A stretch of DNA of 64,000 bases from Bacteroidota bacterium. GTDB taxonomy: Bacteria; Bacteroidota; Bacteroidia; Bacteroidales; Prolixibacteraceae. Both the position numbers and the translations under genes were made by a program. The stretch lies in assembly GCA_023251455.1 (NCBI GenBank), contig JAHEYT010000026.1, positions 62,001 to 126,000 on the forward strand. Direction: 5' to 3'. The notes under the pieces were generated by a model. That model made no database searches and had not been told where the DNA came from. It was given only the letters and a program-made list of their open reading frames with translations. Positions 1 to 9,580 of the stretch are shown here, in pieces; position 1 is the first letter of the stretch, and every line of letters begins with the position of its first letter.

Positions 1-597
1 ATATTTATTTGGGCCGAAATCTGGTCCATCGAACCAGGCAATAACTTCGGTCACATTGCCCAACAATCCTGATTCGTACCATTCTTTGATCAGGCGAATT
101 CCGTTGGTGGCATGTCCCTGGTTTGCCATTTGGGTGATTACGTTGTAATGTTTGGCTGCTTTTTGAAGTGTTCGCAATTGCCAGATGTTGTGTGCCAATG
201 GTTTTTCAACAATCACGTGTTTGCCAAGCTGCATAGCTGCCATGGCTGCCGGAAAGTGCGAATGGTCAGGAGTACAGACCATAACGGCATCAATTTCTTT
301 GTGCATTTGGTCGAACATCACACGGTAATCTTTGAACCTTTTGGCGTTTGGCATTACCCGAAAAGCTTCAGCTGCTCGTTTGTCGTCAACATCGCACAAG
401 GCAACAATATTCTCGTTCCATTTGGGGTCTTTCTGGTTAATCAGCTTGCTCCAGTTTGCCATTCCTTGTCCACCAACGCCTATAACCGCAATATTTAGGC
501 GGTTCGATGGAGAACAACTCATCAGATTGGGGATAAAAAATGCACCGGCAGAAAATACAGATGCCGATTTGAGAAAATCTCTTCTGGTAGGTTTCAT
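1..597 (-). CDS. Gfo/Idh/MocA-family oxidoreductase, N-terminal part (runs off window start)
   Basis: Reading the minus strand from an ATG at 597 gives an open frame to the window edge (199 codons). It begins with a twin-arginine motif (MKPTRRDFLK), a hydrophobic stretch and a lipobox-like LMSC, so the protein is probably exported by Tat and perhaps lipidated. The Rossmann motif follows (IAVIGVGGQG, about residues 35-44), then ALCDVDD and the EKPLAHN segment typical of the family. Such exported Bacteroidota proteins are NAD(P)-dependent oxidoreductases or sugar-acting enzymes; the substrate cannot be told. The C-terminal substrate domain is outside the window. A second, separate member lies at 20976-22301. 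Confidence 0.9.
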   Translation of the reverse strand, partial: MKPTRRDFLKSASVFSAGAFFIPNLMSCSPSNRLNIAVIGVGGQGMANWSKLINQKDPKWNENIVALCDVDDKRAAEAFRVMPNAKRFKDYRVMFDQMHKEIDAVMVCTPDHSHFPAAMAAMQLGKHVIVEKPLAHNIWQLRTLQKAAKHYNVITQMANQGHATNGIRLIKEWYESGLLGNVTEVIAWFDGPDFGPNKY

Positions 598-700
598 AGT
601 AGGTTTAGTATTTAGGTTTATGCGATCTAAAAGTAGAAAATTTATCCAGACGTAATCTAATCCCATGCCGAAAAAGCACCAGAACAGAACAGTTGATTAT

Positions 701-1777
701 TTATTTTTTTGTAAAGTGTTTCGAATCGCCCCATTCACCATAACCAATTTCACAACCAGCTAGCTCGATACGGGCTTCCAAACAATTTCTACAGAGTTCT
801 GCATCTTCGTCCAGACAAGGTTTGTCTTCGTACAATTGGTATTCTTTGCGGTATTCGCAAGGTGTGAGGTTGGGCATAATGATATTGGCACCAATGGTCA
901 GCGCCTTTTCACGGCCCGCAGGATCGATTGCCTGCAATGCAGTTGCTGCTGCAATGTTGATGTCGGGCATAAGTAAACGCAAGGTTGCTACCATTTTCAA
1001 CGCAAGGTCAAAGCGCTCCTGTTTGGTTTTCAAGCTGCTCCTGAAATCGTAAAGCGGAGTGTCTTCATGCTCAATGTAAGGTCCCATTCCAACCATATCA
1101 ACATCAGTCTGTTTCAGAAACAAAAGGTCATTGGCCAAATCTTGAGTAGTTTGAAACGGAAGTCCGATCATCACGCCTGTTCCAACCTGAAATCCTGCTG
1201 TTTTCAAATCTTGCAATGCCTGAAGGCGTCGATCGAAACTATGAAAATCATTCTTCGGATGAATTTTACGATACAATTCAGGATTAGAACTTTCAATTCG
1301 GAGCAAATACCGGTGCGCACCGCTTTCCTGCCATTGACGGTAGGTTTCACTTGATTGTTCACCGCAAGAAAGTGTAATTCCCAATTCGTTGTTCGATAGA
1401 TGTTTGATTTTCCGGAGTAGTAAATCAACCCGGTTCACAAATGCAGGCGATGACAACTCTCCGGATTGCAACACGACCGAGCCAAACCTATTTTCCCAGG
1501 CAAATCGACAAGCTTCCAGAATTTCGTCATCCGAAGCTTCGTAGCGTACTACTTTTTCGTTGCTTTTCCGGATTCCGCAATAAAGGCAGTCTTTGGCACA
1601 AATATTCGAGAATTCGACCAACCCACGGAAATAAACCTTGTTGCCAACCGTTTGCAGTTTAACCGACTGGGCTCTTTGAAAGAGCTGCTGCCGCTCATCT
1701 CCTTCGGCCGAAAGTAAAGTCACCAGGTCGTCGTGCGAAAAATCGGTCTGAAGTAATATGTCCTGAAAGTTCTTCAT
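701..1777 (-). CDS. hydE: [FeFe] hydrogenase H-cluster maturase HydE (radical SAM)
   Basis: Radical SAM enzyme that acts in building the dithiomethylamine-bridged 2Fe subcluster of [FeFe] hydrogenase. The CX3CX2C cluster motif is visible (CAKDCLYC, about residues 60-67), followed by YCGIR. Near the C terminus three cysteines are spaced CX7CX2C (CLDEDAELCRNC), the spacing of the accessory cluster of known HydE proteins. The frame continues upstream to 1810, but the ATG at 1777 gives the normal N terminus and the upstream part is a 7-bp-periodic repeat. No hydF, hydG or hydrogenase gene lies in the window. Related enzymes such as PylB lack the C-terminal triad, so HydE is preferred. Confidence 0.85.
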   Translation of the reverse strand: MKNFQDILLQTDFSHDDLVTLLSAEGDERQQLFQRAQSVKLQTVGNKVYFRGLVEFSNICAKDCLYCGIRKSNEKVVRYEASDDEILEACRFAWENRFGSVVLQSGELSSPAFVNRVDLLLRKIKHLSNNELGITLSCGEQSSETYRQWQESGAHRYLLRIESSNPELYRKIHPKNDFHSFDRRLQALQDLKTAGFQVGTGVMIGLPFQTTQDLANDLLFLKQTDVDMVGMGPYIEHEDTPLYDFRSSLKTKQERFDLALKMVATLRLLMPDINIAAATALQAIDPAGREKALTIGANIIMPNLTPCEYRKEYQLYEDKPCLDEDAELCRNCLEARIELAGCEIGYGEWGDSKHFTKK

Positions 1778-1804
1778 CAGTGCGAAGATACAAAATATTG
1801 GATT

Positions 1805-1832
1805 GAGCACAGAGCAAAGGGCATGGAGTCAG
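1805..1832. repeat. Array of four degenerate 7-bp units (GRGCANA type)
   Basis: Four consecutive 7-bp units beginning GAGCACA and GAGCAAA, then two diverged units. The array lies 28 nt upstream of the hydE start. Arrays of the same family occur at 17165-17192 (inverted) and 25753-25780, also four units long. Confidence 0.6.
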
Positions 1833-1876
1833 AGAAACTAACAAATCAATAAAAATATTAAATAGCCTGATGTATT

Positions 1877-1892
1877 GTTAGAACAATCTAAC
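1877..1892. promoter_or_regulatory. Inverted-repeat operator in front of the marR gene
   Basis: GTTAGA-4 nt-TCTAAC is a perfect 6-bp inverted repeat ending 12 nt before the marR start. It adjoins a TATATTTG (1893-1900) resembling the Bacteroidota -7 element TANNTTTG. A near-identical site with the same 4-nt spacer lies before the ATPase gene (2337-2352). It is probably the binding site of the MarR protein, which would then be autoregulated; that is inference. Confidence 0.65.
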
Positions 1893-1904
1893 TATATTTG
1901 TCGC

Positions 1905-2321
1905 ATGGATAAACTCGTTGAGATAATTGCTAAACTATCGCTTGAAATTGGCCGGATGGAAGAATCAGCCAAAGAACAGTTCAATTTTAACGAGTTGACA
2001 CTTACACAGATGAATTACCTGGAGACAATTAACAACCTTCATAACCCGAACCTGACAGAGCTGGCAGCCGAGATGAATTTAACCAAACCAACGGTTAAAG
2101 TGGCTATTGACAAGTTGATAGAAAAGGATTTTATTTACCGGGTGAGGTCGGATGATGATCGACGGAGTGCACACTTGCACCTCACTGTCAAAGGAAAGGT
2201 GATCAATCATATGCACGATTTTGCGCACAAGCAAATGGCCGAGTTGATTACCGGTAAACTGGATCGTGCGGAAGTTGCCCTGATGGAAATGTTGTTTGAA
2301 AAAGTTTTTCAGAAGGCTTAA
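1905..2321 (+). CDS. MarR-family transcriptional regulator
   Basis: A 138-residue winged-helix protein of normal MarR size. The recognition region is NLTELAAEMNLTKPTVKVAI (about residues 48-67), followed by the wing signature RSDDDRRSAHLHLTVKG. An in-frame TTG lies at 1875, but the ATG at 1905 matches the family and leaves the palindrome at 1877-1892 upstream. It is followed at 46 nt by a P-type ATPase gene preceded by the same operator-like palindrome, so the regulator probably controls itself and that transporter in response to an ion or small ligand. The ligand is not evident. Confidence 0.88.
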   Translation: MDKLVEIIAKLSLEIGRMEESAKEQFNFNELTLTQMNYLETINNLHNPNLTELAAEMNLTKPTVKVAIDKLIEKDFIYRVRSDDDRRSAHLHLTVKGKVINHMHDFAHKQMAELITGKLDRAEVALMEMLFEKVFQKA

Positions 2322-2336
2322 AAATTTACCTACATA

Positions 2337-2352
2337 GTTAGAATCCTCTAAT
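2337..2352. promoter_or_regulatory. Second MarR-type operator, before the P-type ATPase gene
   Basis: GTTAGA-4 nt-TCTAAT, with the same half-sites and spacing as 1877-1892 and one mismatch. It sits 15 nt upstream of the ATPase start, which would let the MarR protein block an internal promoter or elongation. Confidence 0.55.
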
Positions 2353-2367
2353 CAAATCCCCAAGATC

Positions 2368-4917
2368 ATGTCAATTGATTTAAAATCGGAGAAATTCCGC
2401 GGATTAAGCGAAGAAACAGTAAAAGAGAAAATAAAGAATGAAGGCTTCAATGAATTGCCATCGTCGAAACCTAAAAATTTTCTGGCCTTGGCCTGGGGAG
2501 TTGTTCAGGAACCCATGTTTCTGCTTTTGGTTGCTTGCGGAACCTTGTATCTGATTTTAGGTGATATTCAGGAAGGATTAATGCTTCTTGGATTTGTGTT
2601 TGTGATTATGGGCATCGAATTTTATCAGGAGAAAAAAACTGAAAAAGCGCTGGATGCCTTGAAAGATTTGGCAAGTCCGCGTGCTTTGGTGATACGCGAA
2701 GGCATTGAAAAGCGAATTGCTGGCCGCGATGTAGTAACCGACGATTTGATTATTCTTCAAGAAGGCGACCGTGTTCCGGCCGATGCCACGGTTTTGTATT
2801 CGGTGAATTTGATGGCCGATGAATCACTATTGACCGGCGAATCGGTTTCAGTGCGTAAATCAGAATGGAACGGAACTGACCAAAATGTGCAACCTGGTGG
2901 CGACGATCTGCCTTTTGTGTATTCAGGATCGATGATTGTGCAGGGAAATGGAATTGTAAAGGTGACGGCAACCGCATCGAATACCGAAATTGGAAAAATC
3001 GGGAAAGCGCTTGATTCGGTGGTGGAAGAACCTACCAAATTAAAACGTGAAATGGCCGTGCTGGTTAAACGACTGGCTATTATTGGGATTTTACTTTGTG
3101 TGGTAGTCATTCTGGTTTACACTTTAACCCGGGGCAATTTGCTGAATGGATTTCTGGCTGGAATTACATTGGCAATGGCTATGTTACCCGAGGAATTTCC
3201 GGTGGTATTGACCGTTTTTATGGCTTTGGGCGCATGGCGGATATCGAAGAAAAACGTTCTGACACGCAAGCCATCAGCCGTTGAAACATTGGGCTCTGCA
3301 ACAGTTCTTTGCACCGACAAAACAGGTACACTGACTCAGAATAAAATGACGGTTACCCGTTTATACAATGGATCCGATTTCTTTAAAGTAAATAAGTGTA
3401 CCAAATTTCCGGAGGAGTTTCACGAAATTATCGAGTACGGTATTTTATCGAGCCAAACTAATCCGTTCGATCCGATGGAACGCGCCATTACCAACATGGG
3501 CGAGTTGTACCTGAAAAACACCGATCACATTCATATCGACTGGCAAATGGTGAAAGAATATCCGTTGTCGAAAGACTTGCTAGCCATGTCACGTGTTTTT
3601 TCCAATCACGATAAATTCAGGAAAACCATTGCTACCAAAGGTGCTCCGGAAGCCATCTTTGATTTATGCCATCTTTCGGACGACAAAAAAACAAAATATG
3701 GGGAAGCGGTTGCTGAACTGGCTTCTCAAGGCTTGCGGGTGCTTGGAGTTGCCCGTGCAATTGTCGAAAACGGCAGCCTGCCAGCTATTCAGCACGATTT
3801 TGATTTTGAATTTATTGGTCTGATCGCTTTGTCGGATCCGATTCGTGAAGCGGTTCCGGCTGCCGTAAGCGAATGTTATCAGGCTGGCATACGTGTGATC
3901 ATGATCACGGGCGACTATCCGGTAACTGCGATGAATATTGCCCGAGAAATCGGATTGAAGAATCCTGATGTGTCAATCAGCGGACCTGAACTTCAGGAGA
4001 TGACTGAAGAGGAATTGGCTGCGCAGATAAAGGATGTGAATGTGTTTGCTCGTGTGATTCCGGAGCAGAAACTAAAGATTGTGAATGCACTGAAACGAAA
4101 CGGTGAAATCGTGGCTATGACTGGCGATGGGGTGAATGATGCTCCGGCACTAAAGGCCTCCAATATTGGGATTGCCATGGGTGAAAAGGGAACAGATGTG
4201 GCTCGCGAGGCTTCGTCGCTGGTGCTGATGGACGATAATTTCGCCTCGATTGTGAACGCTGTAAAAATGGGCCGACGTATTTTCGACAACCTGCAAAAAG
4301 CACTGGGTTATATTTTTGCCATCCACGTTCCTATTGCCGGATTGTCGCTTATTCCGGTCTTTTTTGCCGACTGGCCATTGTTGCTTTGGCCGGTGCATAT
4401 TGTGTTTCTTGAGTTGATTATTGACCCTGCCTGCTCCATTATTTTTGAAGCCGAACAGGAAGAGAAAAACGTGATGAACCGTCCTCCGAAAGACATCAAT
4501 GAACCATTTTTTGGCGCTAAAAAGATATGGCTGAGCTGTTCTCAGGGAATCGGGATTCTGGTCATGGTTTTTGCGGTGTACTTCTTCGGCCTGCGAATGA
4601 ATTATTCTGAACAGGAAGTTCGTGCATTGGCTTTTACCACGCTGATTGCCGCCAACATTGCTGTCATCCTGTCGAACCGCTCGTGGACACGCAATATTTT
4701 CCAGATTTTAATGACGTCCAATAAAACGGTCAAATACGTTGTTGGCGGGGCAACATTTTTCCTGATTTTGGTGCTGAATGTTCCTTTTCTGCTGAATCTG
4801 TTTCAGTTCGAGAAGATCAGTCTGACCGAATCGATCGTTTGCGTTGTCCTTGGTTTTTCAAGTATTGTTTGGTTCGAGATGTACAAGGTGATTACGAATT
4901 GGGGAAGGGTTAACTGA
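2368..4917 (+). CDS. Cation-translocating P-type ATPase (P2-like)
   Basis: An 849-residue inner-membrane pump of normal P2A length. Visible parts in order: N-terminal cation-ATPase domain, two membrane spans, actuator motif LLTGES (about residue 155), third and fourth spans with PEEFP (about 274), phosphorylation motif CTDKTGTLTQNKM (Asp near 317), nucleotide-binding domain with TKGAPEAIFDLC, hinge MTGDGVNDAPALKASNIGIAMG, then about six C-terminal spans. The family moves Ca2+ or other divalent ions using ATP. PEEFP replaces the PEGLP of typical Ca2+ pumps, so ion specificity is uncertain. The neighbouring MarR gene and shared operator suggest ligand-responsive expression. Confidence 0.9.
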   Translation: MSIDLKSEKFRGLSEETVKEKIKNEGFNELPSSKPKNFLALAWGVVQEPMFLLLVACGTLYLILGDIQEGLMLLGFVFVIMGIEFYQEKKTEKALDALKDLASPRALVIREGIEKRIAGRDVVTDDLIILQEGDRVPADATVLYSVNLMADESLLTGESVSVRKSEWNGTDQNVQPGGDDLPFVYSGSMIVQGNGIVKVTATASNTEIGKIGKALDSVVEEPTKLKREMAVLVKRLAIIGILLCVVVILVYTLTRGNLLNGFLAGITLAMAMLPEEFPVVLTVFMALGAWRISKKNVLTRKPSAVETLGSATVLCTDKTGTLTQNKMTVTRLYNGSDFFKVNKCTKFPEEFHEIIEYGILSSQTNPFDPMERAITNMGELYLKNTDHIHIDWQMVKEYPLSKDLLAMSRVFSNHDKFRKTIATKGAPEAIFDLCHLSDDKKTKYGEAVAELASQGLRVLGVARAIVENGSLPAIQHDFDFEFIGLIALSDPIREAVPAAVSECYQAGIRVIMITGDYPVTAMNIAREIGLKNPDVSISGPELQEMTEEELAAQIKDVNVFARVIPEQKLKIVNALKRNGEIVAMTGDGVNDAPALKASNIGIAMGEKGTDVAREASSLVLMDDNFASIVNAVKMGRRIFDNLQKALGYIFAIHVPIAGLSLIPVFFADWPLLLWPVHIVFLELIIDPACSIIFEAEQEEKNVMNRPPKDINEPFFGAKKIWLSCSQGIGILVMVFAVYFFGLRMNYSEQEVRALAFTTLIAANIAVILSNRSWTRNIFQILMTSNKTVKYVVGGATFFLILVLNVPFLLNLFQFEKISLTESIVCVVLGFSSIVWFEMYKVITNWGRVN

Positions 4918-5151
4918 TGATATTCCCAATATCCACATTCAATATGAAATAGGTCGCTCAAAATGCAACCAAATGCATAGATATCGGGTAGGAGAAATTA
5001 GACTATCGCCAGGCATTTTTAGAATTTTGAGTGTTTCCCAAGTAAAAATAATATCCAAAATCGATTTTAGATCCATTTATATGCTTTAGCTTTGCTGTAT
5101 AATTAGTTCATTTTCAGTGAATAATTGCCTTTCTTGTCGTTTAACCATACT

Positions 5152-5162
5152 TTAGAAGGAGG
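5152..5162 (+). promoter_or_regulatory. Strong Shine-Dalgarno sequence before a GTG start
   Basis: AGAAGGAGGT ends 6 nt before the GTG at 5168. Such a complete anti-16S match is unusual in this window, where most starts lack one, as expected for Bacteroidota. It fixes the start of the next gene. Confidence 0.7.
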
Positions 5163-5167
5163 TAATT

Positions 5168-8100
5168 GTGATTAAGAAGAATTATCTGGGCATTGATATT
5201 GGTTCCGTTGCGATTGGCATTGCGATGATTGATGAAAATAACCGGATTATTCATACTTCCTATACTTTCCATAAGGGCCAAATTGCCAAAAACGTACAGA
5301 ATTTACTTCGTGGAATCGAAATCGAAAAACTCCAATCGATCGGCTTTACGGCTTCATCACCTTCCATTTTTAAGTACGCCAGATCGGTTGACACACGGAT
5401 TGCATACATCACCGCTGCCAAACATTTTCATCCTGAAGTTCAATCTCTCCTGATTATAGGTGCCGAGAAATTCGGTCTTGTCACTTTCGATCCTGAGGGT
5501 GAATATCTGAATTACAAATCGAATACTTCGTGTGCTGCCGGAACCGGTAATTTTCTCGATCAGCAGGCCGAGCGGCTTAATCTGTCCGGCATTCAGGAAT
5601 TTAGCCAGCTGGCCTATGAGAACAAAGGAACTTTTCCGAAAATAGCTTCGCGCTGTGCCGTTTTTGCCAAGACCGACCTGATTCATGCCCAACAGGAAGG
5701 GTATTCGCTCGGTGAAATCTGCGACGGATTATCGTTTGGTCTGGCAAAAAACATTGTTGATGCCGTTTTTCAGAACAATGCGGTTGAGCATGTGGTTGCG
5801 GCCGGCGGAGTAGCTTTAAATAAAGCAGTTGTCGGTCATATTGGGCACTTAATTCATCAGGAAATTTCGATTGACGAGTATGCCGCTGTTTATGGAGCCA
5901 TTGGTGCGGCTATGAATTGTAAAGATGATGAAACCCTTATTACTGCAGGACTGCAGAGCATTGACGAGATCGTAATTTCGGAGCAGAAGGAAAAAACTTA
6001 CTATTATCCTCCGCTCCAATTAAAATTATCAGATTATCCCGATTTCGAATCGCATGAACGATACGAGTTCCAATCCAACTGTTTCCCGTCGATGAAAGCC
6101 GTTGAAGTTGATGTCTATTCATCCCTGAATAAGAAAATCCAACTGCAGGTTTTCCTGGGTGTTGATATTGGTTCAACCAGCACCAAAGCTGTTTTACTTG
6201 ATCCGGGGAAGGTTGTAGTTGCCGGATTTTACACATCAACTTCGGGACAACCGCTTCAAGCTGTGCAAGTTATTCTTGAAGCTATTCATGATTTTGCACG
6301 AAAGCGACAGGTTCGTTTAAGCATTTCAGGAGCTGGCACCACTGGTTCAGGACGGAAATTTATCGGGAAAATTATCGGAGCCGATGTCATTCCTGATGAG
6401 ATTACGGCTCATGCCCGCGCTGCTTATGAACTGAATCCGGAGACGGATACCATCATTGAAATTGGCGGGCAGGATTCCAAATTCACTGTGATGCGCAACG
6501 GAATGGTGACCTTTTCGGTTATGAACAATGTTTGTGCGGCCGGAACAGGCAGTTTCATTGAAGAACAGGCCAAACGGCTGGGCTGTAAGCTGGATGAATA
6601 TTCCGGAAGGGTTGAGCATGTTCAGTCGCCGATGGCAAGCGACCGCTGCACGGTTTTTATGGAACGCGACCTGAACCATTACCTGATGGCAGGCTATTCA
6701 ACCGACGAAATACTGGCAGCTGTTTTGCATTCTACCCGCGAAAATTATCTCACCAAAGTGGCTGTGCCGGGCTACATCGGGAATGTCATCTATTTTCAGG
6801 GAGCAACGGCGAAAAACAAGGCGCTTGTAGCCGCATTCGAGCAAAAACTGAACAAACCAATCCTGGTTTCGCGTTATTGTCATTTAACTGGAGCCTTGGG
6901 CGTAGCGCTCGAATTGCACGACAACCCGGTTCTCAGAACGAAATTCCGTGGACTTGGTCTGTATAAAAAATCAATACCTGTCAGGAGTGAAGTTTGTGAA
7001 TTGTGCACCAATCACTGCAAACTGAAAGTGGCCGAAATTGATCAGGAGACTGAAGCTTATGGATTTTTATGCGGAAGGGATTATCACGACAACAAGTACG
7101 TGAAGAATAAAACGCTTCATTTTCAGTTAATCGCCAAACGAAAAGAACTTTTTAAATTCAGGGCCACCTCCGCCCAAACCCGCACGACCATTGGGATCCC
7201 AGCAGGCTTGCACCTGTTTGACGAAATCCTGTTTTGGCGGAAGTTTTTTGATTTCCTTTCTATCCGGACTATTACAAGCGAAGATTATACAACCGCCGTA
7301 AAAGACGGAAAAAACCTGAGCAGGGCAGAGTTTTGTGCGCCGATTGCAGCCATGCACGGGCATGTGGAGTATTTGAGCAAAAGGACTGATTACATTTTTC
7401 TTCCGGTTTATCTGGAAGAATATCGGGAATTAAAAATGAACAAGCAATATTGCTATTACACCCAATATGTTTCATCGGTTATTTCCGTACAGAAGAACTT
7501 TAAAACGGATAAAAAACTTCTCACTCCGTTACTTAAATATTCAACCGGCGAGCTTTTTATACGGCTCGAAATGCTCCGGATGTTCAAATCCATCGGAATC
7601 AGTGACATTGGGTTTATCGATATTAACCTCGCCTGGGAAAAAGCAAAAAGGCAGGTTCTGTCGGTTCGCGACGAGTGGAAAGCGCTGTATCCGACTGAAA
7701 CAAAAGATGCCGATGATATTCATGTGGTTTTGCTGGGGCGTCCTTACACGGTGCTGTCTTCTTCGATGAACAATTCGATTCCGGATATTATCGAAAAATT
7801 GGGAATCCGTACCTTTTTCATGGATATGCTTCCGTTTAAACCCGCTGAAATCAGTAAAGCTGATGAACTGGTCAGGACCATCAAATGGAAGTTTGCCTCC
7901 AAAATTCTTTATGCTGCCGATGTCATTTCCAGAACTGAGAATTGTTACCCGGTGCTCATCACTTCATTCAAATGCACGCCCGATTCGTTTGTGATCGAAT
8001 ACTTCAAGGAGATTTTTGATGCTTGCCGGAAACCTTATCTGATCCTTCAACTCGACGAACACGATTCGGCTGTTGGCTATGAAACCCGCATCGAAGCTGC

Positions 8101-9580
8101 GATCCGGGCATTCCGGAATCATAGCAAAAGGCAGCCGACCCAACCAATCAATGGTGCATCCGGAGAGAAAGTAAAATTGGCTGAAGCGACTTCCGGGGAA
8201 ACCCAATCCTGGCCCGATTACATCCGGACACTGGTCAACGAAGCGTCGCAAACACTGCGGACACACGCCATCGATTTCAGTAATTTCAGTAAGCTTGTTC
8301 AGCAAATCGAAGCGGAGGAACTCAATTTGTCGGGGACCATTTTTGCCGGACCAAGGAACCTGAAAAACAAAACACTGTTGCTACCTGCATGGGACCCGTA
8401 TGTGGCACCATTGATAGAGGCTGTATTGCAAAACAGCGGTATCGATGCTCATTTTGCGAACAGCACCGACGAGTCGATCAAGCGCAGCCTGAGTATGAAT
8501 ACGGGGCAGTGTTTGCCATTGAGTATTATTGTGAGGAACGCCATTGATTACATTGAGTCGAACCAGTTGAATCCGGCTGATACCGCCGTCTGGATCATGA
8601 AATCAGAACTCTCCTGTAACCTGAGCATGTTTCCGCATTACATGAAAAAACTACTCGACAGCTACGGCAACGGAATGGAACAGGCATCGGTGTACATGGG
8701 CGATTTGATTTTCTACGACTTTTCGTTGCCCACGGCTATCAATGTGTATCTGGCTTATATGTTTGGCGGGTTTGTGCGTAAAATTGGCTGCAATATCCGT
8801 CCGTATGAAAAGGTCAGGGGAACAACAGATGAAATGATCGGACTGGCTTTGGCTTTGCTGAATGATGCTTTCCGTCAGGGCAAGCCGAAAGAACCGGTTT
8901 TTGAAGCGATTATTCAGGGCTTCGAATTGATTGAAGTTGAACGGACCGACCGTCCGAAGGTGGCTATCTTCGGTGATTTATATGTCCGCGACAACGATTT
9001 GATGAATCAGAACCTGATCAGGATGGTGGAAGATAATGGTGGAGAAGTGATTACCACTCCATTCAGCGAATACATAAAAATTGTGGTAAATCCTTCCAGC
9101 GACAGGTTTTTTAAGGAGGGTCGTTATATGAACTACGCCAAAATTAAGTTCCTGAAATCGCTGATCCCGTTGGTTGAAGATCAATACGAAAAATATTTTT
9201 ACCGGTATAACGGCCATTCAAAAACTGCCACTTCCGGAGAAACCGATGATTGGCTGAACCGTTTTGGACTCAATATTTTACAGCGGGGCGAATCGTTGGA
9301 AAATATCCTGAAAATTCACCGGTTGATTAGTCAGTATCCCGATCTGGATTTGTTTATTCAGACCAATCCGTCGTATTGTTGTCCGTCGCTGGTAACCGAA
9401 GCGATGACCTCCAGAATAGAGGAAATAACCGGTGTGCCGGTGGTGACCATTGAATACGATGGCACTGCCGGAATCAAAAATGAAGATATAATTCCTTATC
9501 TGAAATTCAGAAAAAAGAAAGCGAACGGAGTTCTGCCCATCAGTCAGGATTCACCATCGGAACAAAACGAACAGGGATGA
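5168..9580 (+). CDS. Giant fused 2-hydroxyacyl-CoA dehydratase activase-like protein (two BadF/HgdC domains, DUF2229, HgdB-like C terminus)
   Basis: A 1470-residue fusion. Two ASKHA ATPase domains of the BadF/BadG/HgdC family start at about residues 6 (LGIDIGSVAIG) and 328 (LGVDIGSTSTKAV). Each keeps both cysteine motifs that in HgdC hold the [4Fe-4S] cluster at the dimer interface (CAAGTG with SRCAVF; CAAGTG with DRCTVF), so the two domains may form an internal pseudo-dimer. A CX2CX3C cluster follows near 611, then a DUF2229 region (about 655-880) and an HgdB-like C terminus with NPSYCCPSLVTEAM (about 1400). The family couples ATP hydrolysis to very low-potential electron transfer. No separate dehydratase subunit lies nearby. 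The substrate is unknown. Confidence 0.85.
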   Translation: MIKKNYLGIDIGSVAIGIAMIDENNRIIHTSYTFHKGQIAKNVQNLLRGIEIEKLQSIGFTASSPSIFKYARSVDTRIAYITAAKHFHPEVQSLLIIGAEKFGLVTFDPEGEYLNYKSNTSCAAGTGNFLDQQAERLNLSGIQEFSQLAYENKGTFPKIASRCAVFAKTDLIHAQQEGYSLGEICDGLSFGLAKNIVDAVFQNNAVEHVVAAGGVALNKAVVGHIGHLIHQEISIDEYAAVYGAIGAAMNCKDDETLITAGLQSIDEIVISEQKEKTYYYPPLQLKLSDYPDFESHERYEFQSNCFPSMKAVEVDVYSSLNKKIQLQVFLGVDIGSTSTKAVLLDPGKVVVAGFYTSTSGQPLQAVQVILEAIHDFARKRQVRLSISGAGTTGSGRKFIGKIIGADVIPDEITAHARAAYELNPETDTIIEIGGQDSKFTVMRNGMVTFSVMNNVCAAGTGSFIEEQAKRLGCKLDEYSGRVEHVQSPMASDRCTVFMERDLNHYLMAGYSTDEILAAVLHSTRENYLTKVAVPGYIGNVIYFQGATAKNKALVAAFEQKLNKPILVSRYCHLTGALGVALELHDNPVLRTKFRGLGLYKKSIPVRSEVCELCTNHCKLKVAEIDQETEAYGFLCGRDYHDNKYVKNKTLHFQLIAKRKELFKFRATSAQTRTTIGIPAGLHLFDEILFWRKFFDFLSIRTITSEDYTTAVKDGKNLSRAEFCAPIAAMHGHVEYLSKRTDYIFLPVYLEEYRELKMNKQYCYYTQYVSSVISVQKNFKTDKKLLTPLLKYSTGELFIRLEMLRMFKSIGISDIGFIDINLAWEKAKRQVLSVRDEWKALYPTETKDADDIHVVLLGRPYTVLSSSMNNSIPDIIEKLGIRTFFMDMLPFKPAEISKADELVRTIKWKFASKILYAADVISRTENCYPVLITSFKCTPDSFVIEYFKEIFDACRKPYLILQLDEHDSAVGYETRIEAAIRAFRNHSKRQPTQPINGASGEKVKLAEATSGETQSWPDYIRTLVNEASQTLRTHAIDFSNFSKLVQQIEAEELNLSGTIFAGPRNLKNKTLLLPAWDPYVAPLIEAVLQNSGIDAHFANSTDESIKRSLSMNTGQCLPLSIIVRNAIDYIESNQLNPADTAVWIMKSELSCNLSMFPHYMKKLLDSYGNGMEQASVYMGDLIFYDFSLPTAINVYLAYMFGGFVRKIGCNIRPYEKVRGTTDEMIGLALALLNDAFRQGKPKEPVFEAIIQGFELIEVERTDRPKVAIFGDLYVRDNDLMNQNLIRMVEDNGGEVITTPFSEYIKIVVNPSSDRFFKEGRYMNYAKIKFLKSLIPLVEDQYEKYFYRYNGHSKTATSGETDDWLNRFGLNILQRGESLENILKIHRLISQYPDLDLFIQTNPSYCCPSLVTEAMTSRIEEITGVPVVTIEYDGTAGIKNEDIIPYLKFRKKKANGVLPISQDSPSEQNEQG

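Noticed and set aside
5087-5094. TAGCTTTG as a -7 promoter element for the fused activase gene
   Set aside because: No TTG-type -33 element lies at a suitable distance, so it is not reported as a promoter.
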